Source of the DNA: Dolomedes plantarius
Taxonomy: Eukaryota; Arthropoda; Arachnida; Araneae; Dolomedidae
DNA: 64,000 nt
Direction: 5' to 3'
NCBI GenBank assembly: GCA_907164885.2
Contig: OU015493.1
Span: 119,312,693 to 119,376,692, forward strand
Under the pieces are notes generated by a model. It saw only the letters and a program-made list of their open reading frames with translations, did no database searches and was not told the origin of the DNA. Below, one piece after another: positions 55,901 to 64,000 of this stretch. The stretch's first letter is position 1. Each line of letters begins with the position of its first letter. The position numbers and the translations under genes are program-made.

Positions 55901-56695
55901 AGTTTATCGAAATACTTTTTTTCATTTGTTTTAATTTATTTTATTGTAAAAAGTGCATATAAAATTACATTAAAAAATTTGATTGGTTTTCATTTACATC
56001 CTTCATGTCTTTAACTTACTGTTTTAATAAATATTTGCTTTTACAAATAGAATAACTAAAACTTAAATAAGATGGAGTGGTGTCTATCAGACGCCATGCA
56101 ATCATGCCTGCAATTTTAAATATGCGATCAGTACAAAGTTAAACCCATAAGCAGACAGGAAACCATGATAACTTTATATCAAATATTATCGCGATGGCGA
56201 ATACTTCATCATCGCTTGCAATAAATAAAGAGTTGCAAGTAAATCGGAATCTCTAACTGTTTTAGGAACGAATTAACTAATTTGCATACATAATTTGTAC
56301 TTTAATGGAAGCAATAAATTTGAAACAAGCACTAACTAACATTCATCTAATATGTATTAATTTAAAGGAAATATATTTCCTCCCTTTTACATATATTCAT
56401 TGCGTATTTGAACTTTCACCAGATGTAGTATGCTCTGAACGTCTCTAAAAACCGCCAACAAATCCAGCTTATTTTTTATGGACCATTCACTTTCAACACT
56501 AACAAATGTTCTTTCATTTCAAGTAATTTACAAAACGTTTTACCTTCAAAATGATTTATTTTACGAGCCCCTTAGAGTGTCCGCATATTACTGTATTTAC
56601 ATTTTGGGTCATGCTTTTTTAAAATGCTAGAAATTCTAAGCGAAGATACAAAACTGAGAAAGGTTTTTCACACTTAGATGATGATTTAAATTTGG
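52986..56695. other. Sequence upstream of the visible KCNQ exons
   Basis: No exon recognised. A GC-richer patch lies at about 55085-55195. ACTAGCTGAGTGGCAACCG near 54014 resembles a Helitron 3' end on the minus strand, without a partner end. Confidence 0.4.
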
Positions 56696-57115
56696 AAAAT
56701 TTCTATAGTGACCCTAAATATGACTTCTTTTCCTCCATCAGGTGATTTTTATGTACTGCTATAAGTGACTAAAATTATCATTAAATTAGAGGTTAAATTT
56801 TGACTTCTATAGTGACCCTAAAAATGACTTCTCTTTCTCCATTGGGTGATTTATATGTACTGCTGTAAGTGACTAAAATTATCATTAAATTATAGATTAA
56901 ATTTTGATTTCTATAGTGGTCCTAAAAATGACTTCTTTTCCTCCATTGGGTGTTTTCTGTGTGCTGCTATAAGTGACTAAAATTATCATTAAATTAGAGG
57001 TTAAATTTTGATTTCTATAGTGACCCTAAAAAGGACTTCTTTCCCTCCATTAGGTGATTTCTATGTACTGCTATAGGTAACTAAAATTATTATTAAATTA
57101 GAGGTTAAATTTTGA
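56696..57115. repeat. Tandem repeat, about 104-bp unit, four copies
   Basis: Units start near 56700, 56803, 56908 and 57011. Each has TTCTATAGTGACCCTAAAAA, GACTTCTTTTCCTCCATTGG and CTAAAATTATCATTAAATTA. Copies differ at a few positions only. Confidence 0.93.
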
Positions 57116-58477
57116 TGTAAGTATGCACATAAAATAAAAATTTGGATATCAAATTCTGGATAGAGATTTTTATGAGGAATAATTCTAAACATTTGCCATA
57201 TTTAGTTTTTCTAAAGCATTGTTCATATTTTATAATTATTTTATACTTACATATAATAAATATTTTATTTTTTTTTGTACTCGTATTTTCTTTCATTTTT
57301 ACTTTTTATATATTTTTTTTGTTGAGGGCAAGTGCCTGAGTTTCATATGAATTTATAGTAGTTACTAATTTATCTGCTTTTAACAAATATTTAAGTTCGG
57401 AATTAATTTTTTTAATGTATCTGAGCTTTCAAAGTAAAAATTTGGAACTTCTTTGAACATTCAGCTTACTTTATCAGTAATTAAAGGCGATCTTTACATG
57501 TGTAATGTGTAATTCCTTTATACATTCTGTGGCAACGCATACTCCCTTTTAAGGGAAGTATGAGTTGTTACCGATGTATTGGATTCAACATATTTATTTT
57601 GTCGAGGAATTTACGCTAATGTGTTACTTCAACTTCCTACAGTACCATACAGACAAATAAAGAAATTACTTTAACTGTTCTCCAAAAAAATTATAAAATT
57701 TAAAACAAGTCTCTACAGATTTGTTTCAATTTATTCTTCCATTGCCTTTTTTTGGGAACAGATTTTGAGATTAACATGGATACGCCCAGCTGTTGAGGAG
57801 GGAGCTAATAGTAAAAATATTTCATATAAATCATATTTTTTTAACTTCCCCAGTGAATAGGCCAATATTTTTTGACTGCTGATCGATTGACGAGCCTTGG
57901 TTTAAATGAGGAAGGGAAATCTTTTCGCAAGAACTCCACGAAAACTACTCCTAATCATGTTCAATAGAATTATGGTCATTTGAGCCTTTGAAAAATCTCG
58001 TTTATGATCGTGTTTGTACACCTAGCAATTTTGGGTGTTGTTGTTTGATTAATATATTACATAGAAGAGCTTATTTCAACTGGAAATGATTCTAAGCATG
58101 ATTTTAAATCATATTTTATGCATCATTAAAATTACCTTTATTAAAGTGCATCTCCCAAGTTGATAGGCGTTAAAACAAGTTTCTGATAGCTTTTAATAAA
58201 TGACTTTGGAGAAGTATTGTAGTATTTAATAAACAACACTACTACATATTAGAATAAGATATTACATAATTTAAAACCATACGAGAATATAAAAGGAATT
58301 TTCAGCATTGTTTTGGTACCTATTGAATTGCTATATCTTCTGATATTTTTTTGGTTTTTTTTGTTATGTGAATATTTTTTTAAATGCCACTTATATATAC
58401 TTTATGATTTTACCCATTTTTTAAAAACATGAGTCAAACAATTGAAAATTCCTACCAAAATTTCCTGAATTAAAGAT
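57116..58477. other. AT-rich sequence with a short palindrome
   Basis: Imperfect palindrome at 57531-57572 (GCATACTCCCTT facing AAGGGAAGTATG). Otherwise nothing seen. Confidence 0.5.
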
Positions 58478-58713
58478 ATTTTTAACGTAGGATTACGTTC
58501 CTCAATAACGGTACTGTGGAAAGCAAAATTTCAGCTTTGTCGCGAGTTATAATTTTGGCAGTGTGCTAAACCCAGTAGCACTAAAACAGTTAAACAGAAA
58601 AGTACCAAAATGCGTAAAAAAAAAGAGGTTAACAACGATAAGTAATCCTACGTTAATAACCCGCGGTAATTTCGTTAGAAGAGACTACCTGAAATATTTT
58701 TTTACTTATGTAG
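58478..58713 (-). repeat. Repeat R5, copy 2 (inverted)
   Basis: Reverse-oriented copy of 29095-29436, including AACGTAGGATTAC at 58485, CGCGAGTTATAATTTTGGCA and GGTAATTTCGTTAGAAGAGA. It lacks the microsatellite insertion. Confidence 0.82.
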
Positions 58714-59114
58714 GGGTTCAGTAGGTCATGTCGATAAGGGTGTGGCCATCCAAAAAATGTCTGGGTACAGAACATACTGCATGTGATTGTACTGAATCGA
58801 ATGTTTTTGGAATTTATGGCTTGTTAAATAAAAAGCCAAAAAGTTTATCATTTTGAATAATTTACTTGATAGATGATAGCACTTTTTTGTTTGTTACTTA
58901 AACGTGTACGGACAATCATATGTATCATATCTTGTTACTTTACGGTGTAACTTGGACATAGTCTATACGCATCAAGTTTGAACTTTTCTTTGCTTCATGC
59001 CATAGAAATAACATTTCCAGGGCCTTTCGTCTCCAGGTCTTTCGTATAACTTCCAAAATCTACCAGTCCCAACTAGATTTCTACATAAAAGGGAAAGTGC
59101 AAAATGTTTTGTGA

Positions 59115-59453
59115 GTTGTTTATGCCCCCTAGCCGGAAGTTGTTCCAGACCAGGTCCATATAGCCTTTGTGGGCTAAGGGGTGCGGTTCCGGTTAATAAC
59201 AGAACCACAAGGGTCGGAGCCCGTCTTAGCTAAGTGCGACCTCAATTTTGACTGAGTACCCTCAGGCTTGACATCTGGTGGGATCTTACTCTCTCCCAAC
59301 CTCTCTGACCTCATAGAGGGACTTTCCGGTCAATGGATTTAACGTACCCATATACGGCCTAGACATGAAGGTATTTAATGGGATTTGAACCGAGCACCCT
59401 TGGCGCCGAAACCCGACGTGCTACCACTAGGATACTCCTGGCCAACAACATGT
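59115..59453 (-). repeat. tRNA-derived SINE
   Basis: The minus strand starts GCCAGGAGTATCCTAGTGGT (A box), has GCTCGGTTCAAATCCC (B box), and a body sharing GGGCTCCGACCCTTGTGGTT with the 25-kb SINEs. It ends CTTCCGGCTAGGGGGCATAA then ACAAC. Confidence 0.82.
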
Positions 59454-60507
59454 TTTCGTCCCATAAAGTATATTTTATTTTATTAAACTGCAGCTGCGAT
59501 AAAATGAATAAGTACACGTAAAAACTTTTACTCACAACTTCATCAAAATTAAAGGGGAAAAACATACGAAACTATTTATATGGGTATCATGATCACCAAT
59601 AAAGTTCAAGTAGTGGCGGACTGATATTCATTTCACAAAGCTTTTAAACGCTATATTTGATACGGAAACTGAACTGCGAAAATTTTTAGGACTTTAAAGA
59701 GCAGAGATATATTCTTCCGCTTTTAAAATATCTCATAAATTGGATGTTAGAGGCTGAAAGTGAGGGTTTCAGAAATGCTTCAAAGGAAGACCATTAAGCG
59801 TTCTTTCGTTGGGTATATGATACGCATAGGGTTGCAGGAAGCAAATGATGTACCCAGAAAGGAGTCCTACGGTTGGTATATAAGCAAAGACACATCGCAA
59901 AGAGTAAAAAGCGGATGAAACTCCAAAAATATTCTTAGTGAAATGTTGTATTCGTGATTTATTTCATGTGACTACAAGCCACAAATGTAACGGACTGAAT
60001 TTTACTTGAAGTTATGCAATAAAACTTCAGGCGAAACATGAACAGTGCCTAACATAATGCCTCTGGAAAGGTTTAATCAATATGTTATCCTAACCCGAAA
60101 AATGCTTTATAATGAAGTATAAAACACACTGAGAGGCACTGAATTGAAGTCTTGATTGAGACGTATAGAATTTCCAGAATTCGAAAATATGTTTTTGTGC
60201 CTTAACAGCCGTTTATGGGGTAAAATGCATTGTGAAGTTAGAGGAATCTTAGTGTCTCTGTATCATTACTGGTACTTGAATGCAAAAGCAGGATGTTTTA
60301 ATTAGAGTAATAACACGAGAAGAAATTAATAAACACCCTTCTGAGGTTTAACAGTCTTCTTTATTCTTCTGTTTGATTTCTCAATTTTGTTGATATGTGG
60401 TTATGATTGCGACTTACTAAGATTTTATCGTATAATAGAAAAAAAAGGCTTAAAATAGAGAAACAGTCATACATTTCCAAATACCATGTCTTTGAATTAG
60501 TTTAGCA

Positions 60508-60697
<190 letters not shown>

Positions 60698-61442
60698 CAA
60701 AAGATAATATAATTATTAAGAACATGGCTAAATGATTAAAAATATAATATTCAGTTGACGTGTTTACAAAATTGAGATCGTGTAAAGACTGGGAAGTGCT
60801 AAAGGCAAAAAATAAGTTATTCCCTGATAGTATAATATTAAATAAGAAAAAATATCATGCAAGAATTACAAAATATAAATGGACCATATTTAAAAATACA
60901 AACTCTTGCCTATTTTCCTTTTATGATTTATACTGAAAAGTCACCTTATAACAAGCTTTCATCAAGGAAATGCCATGTAGAGCCGTAATTTTCAAAGAAC
61001 ATTTACGTGTTAAGTAATCTCATATGAGGATGACCATTTTCTTATAAAGAAGTTTCCTCCGACGAGTAAAAATTTTCAATCTCTTGTAGCCATTTTTGTG
61101 ATTTAAAAGTTGTGCTTTACAACATTTTAGCAAGACGATAAGACTTGGGAAAAAGGATATTCCTTATTTTTTTTTACAAATATTTTCTCATTTTTAAGAG
61201 AGGAACACGTTTTATAAGAAACCACTGGAAGGCATAATTTTGATTATGAAATTTTATCCCGTTTAAAAGGCAAAAATATTAATTTTAATTTATTATGCTT
61301 GAAATTTCAAAAATAGCATCCCTCAATTTTGGTTTCTTCTTAATGTAATCTATTATGAAACTGTTTCCTTTTCATTTCTAATGCATTTTGAATATACATA
61401 CCGATACATGCACATTTATGCATATCCCCCCCCCTCTCTCTC

Positions 61443-61547
<105 letters not shown>

Positions 61548-63617
61548 ATAAAATGTTTGAGCTTGTATTTAGGCTAACAATCTATTCATTCCTTAAGTAT
61601 GCAAATAATACTTTACAATTTCAACTGCAAAGAAAAAATCAAAGATATTCGAAGGAAATTTTATTTGAGATTCACATCGACTTGGAAGTCAAAATCGGAC
61701 ATAATCTCGATACGTAAAATGATGGACTTCTACACCTTAATGGAACAGCGATCGAAGACAAAATGCATTCCAAATGTGCAGTTAAAGAATGCTTCATGAA
61801 CCTAATAGTTTCCAGAACATACACAGTTGCTTAAATTGCTTCGCTGGCGAGTTCAAATGTATTTCTTTTAAGAGTACTGGTAAAGTGTTCCACGTGAGGA
61901 ACATTTTTGATACTCTGAATAAAGAAGGAAGATGGAGATTATATGTTAACAGTATAAATATACTCCTTGATTTTTTTTTCAGTTTTATTTCCCTTTATGG
62001 TTATTTATTCGTTAACTGAATAGCTCTGTATTTAACGTCGAACTTTGGAAGTAAATTTAATGATGCTTTTCTTTTTATTAATTCATTTTGATGAGCAATT
62101 AATTTCTTCGATCATTACATTTTATAATATTCTTCCCTTATACGTTTTACGTACCTGCTCTGATAGTGCAAATTTGGTGCTTTCAGTGCGGTTTAAATAT
62201 CACATTCTGTCACTATCAGAAACGTATGTAAAAGATATGACTAGTAGAAACAATTTTAGTGTTATTGGATACAAATAGATAGATTAAATCAAAATATGAG
62301 ATGTGAAACAAGATTCCAGATTTATTTTGAATACAAAGTCATATTTTCGCCCACATACATGAAAACGTATTAAAAGATAACCCAAGCCAAAGAATGCAAA
62401 ATATCAGAAGAAATGTATTAAATGAAATGTAAAGGCCAAATATCATATTCTACTCGTGAATGGACTTGTAAGCAATGTTTAAGTTGCAGAAGAAAAATAT
62501 AATGATTTAATCCACATGTTTTTTTGAGACATTACAAAAGAAATTTTGTTGAAAATACTATTACTAAAATTTATTTACTTTATATACCTTTGTTTTTTGT
62601 TTTTATCACTTTCTAAATCCCTGAACTTTAACATTATTATTTAATATGTAATAAAATTTACAAAACAATTTTCAAATATTTGTTGATTTTACTGAGGCAG
62701 TAAAATATTTGATTGTAAAAAAAAACACAGGAAGTTAACAAAATTACTTTATTCTTACACCCAAAACACGTCCTTTTGATTTAATTTAAAAGACAAGGAA
62801 ATTTTGATAGAATAAAAGGAGAAGCATAACCTCATTACGATTTTTTCCAATATAAATTTTATAAACAATTGTTTAATGAAAAGTAATTTTAAATTTCATT
62901 CCTTGAAGGCTGTAATTATCAATATAACAGAAAACTTTAAAATACCTTTCATAAACGATATAAAATACATCTGACATGGAAAAAATAAGTGAATTTTTCA
63001 AATTTGTAATTTTAAGGCTAAAAGCTAACTAAGAATTAAATAACTTAACGAAAAGTTCCCTCTGAGAAATGAAAACATTTTTTCCCTACGCTTAAACATT
63101 CCTCTCTTATTAACGAAATAAAATAAACCCCTCATAAAAAAATTTAGAATTTATTTTTCTTTTCAAGAAAGAACAATGCATCTTTAGATCTTAAAGACAG
63201 AATTGAGAATATAATCAATATACCTAGAAAAACTTTAATTTCTGAAAGCGTTGAATTATATAAACGTTGGTGCGAGTAAATATTTAAATTTATTTTAGAG
63301 GAAATTTAATTATAATCTCTCGTATGTTTTCGTTTTATTTGCATAGAAGTCTGCTACAGTACAAATGGAATAATTTTGAAATTAATTAGTCCGTTGTCCT
63401 TGAAATTGATATATTGTTAAGATACAAGTGCAGCAATTTACTAGCTGAATTCTATTATCTTTCACTATAAATCCTATAATATTGTTATGATCGATTTATT
63501 GATTTGTCTGAATTTCAACGAAAGAAAAATTCTAACAGCGATATCTCACACTCCTCACAATAGTGGACCCTATAACGTGCGTAGAAGTATTTATTCAATA
63601 GTTAAGAAAAGGAAATA

Positions 63618-63787
63618 CAGTGAAACTTCTCTATGGCTGCCAGAAATGGTTCCGAAAATGAGTGACCGTTTATAGGGGTGGCTGTTGAAAAGAGGTTTCT
63701 TCCATAACATTGGCTCTAGGGAGTCCTTAATCTGTTCCGATCAAAATATGGCCGTTTAGAAGGTGTCCGCCTAGAAAAGTTTCAGTG
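63618..63787. mobile_element. Pogo-like MITE, third family
   Basis: 170 bp between TA dinucleotides. Ends CAGTGAAACTTCTCTATGGC and, inverted, CACTGAAACTTTTCTAGGCG. Non-coding. Confidence 0.85.
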
Positions 63788-63925
63788 TACATTCATATCT
63801 ACTGGTATATATGAATCTGCAATTAGAACTCTAGGGATTTCTGCTGAGGTATGAACGTGCTCCAACGCTGTAAAATATAGTTTCATAACTCGAAATACTA
63901 TTTTTTTTTCAATGAAAATTTAGAT

Positions 63926-64000
63926 CAGGGGTTCCCAACCTTTTTCCTACATAGATCCCTTTTAAAAGAATAATTTTCTTCATCGACTCCCTCACATTTT
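63926..64000. mobile_element. hAT-type terminus, cut by window end
   Basis: CAGGGGTTCCCAACCTTTTT is the widespread terminal sequence of hAT elements from many animals. The other end lies outside the window. Confidence 0.65.

Noticed and set aside
58972..59208. Minus-strand frame with LYERPGDERPW, resembling the KCNQ N-terminal ERPRG motif
   Set aside because: It overlaps the SINE tail and lacks the NYLYN context and a splice donor. The similarity is superficial.

Overview
The window is eukaryotic nuclear DNA. It is AT-rich with large introns, a canonical eukaryotic tRNA gene, GT-AG splice sites and dense transposable elements. The mix suggests an arthropod, most likely a spider: the Tc1 pseudogene, the DUF4817/IS630-type transposase remnant and the K02A2.6-like Ty3 element are types I associate with spider genomes. 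That taxonomic call is an inference.

The only host protein gene I can support is a KCNQ-type voltage-gated potassium channel on the minus strand, spread over about 39 kb. Four consecutive exons are visible: S1 (48214-48304), S2 to the start of S3 (41144-41270), S3-S4 (24027-24202) and S5 to the pore turret (9443-9571). All have consensus splice sites and matching phases. The N-terminal exon lies upstream of 48304 and I could not find it. The selectivity-filter exon and the C-terminus lie below position 1. A tRNA-Ala(AGC) gene (51283-51355, minus) sits about 3 kb upstream of the S1 exon.

The rest is mostly transposon-derived. From left to right: an IS630-like deletion derivative (796-1795); a retroposon copy (about 1827-2220); a TA-flanked DNA transposon with a broken ORF (5164-6494); a LINE 3' end with a triplicated C-terminus (9903-10945); a TTAA MITE (11812-12190); an unassigned open block with another TTAA MITE (13570-14806); a pogo-like MITE (15499-15961); a Tc1 pseudogene inside a tandem repeat (17775-19745); a nested TTAA/retroposon/hAT composite (21569-23887); a head-to-head tRNA-SINE pair (25223-25960); a TTAA element (26337-27040); nested MITEs (30848-31856); an intact Ty3 LTR retrotransposon with identical LTRs and a 5-bp target duplication (33457-38161); pogo-like MITEs, one holding a nested TTAA element (38390-41063); a Helitron with both ends (42255-44120); a Tc3-like element with roughly 215-bp inverted repeats (44512-46720); then smaller MITEs, tandem repeats and AT microsatellites to the end.

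Functionally this is one ion-channel gene whose introns have absorbed successive insertions. Several insertions can be ordered from nesting and paralogous empty sites. I saw no convincing new multi-gene system. The most unusual items are the ATCGAT-rich hAT carrying a BED-finger stub, the LINE C-terminal triplication, the abundance of TTAA-flanked families, and an open frame running from the KCNQ S1 exon into a repeat.
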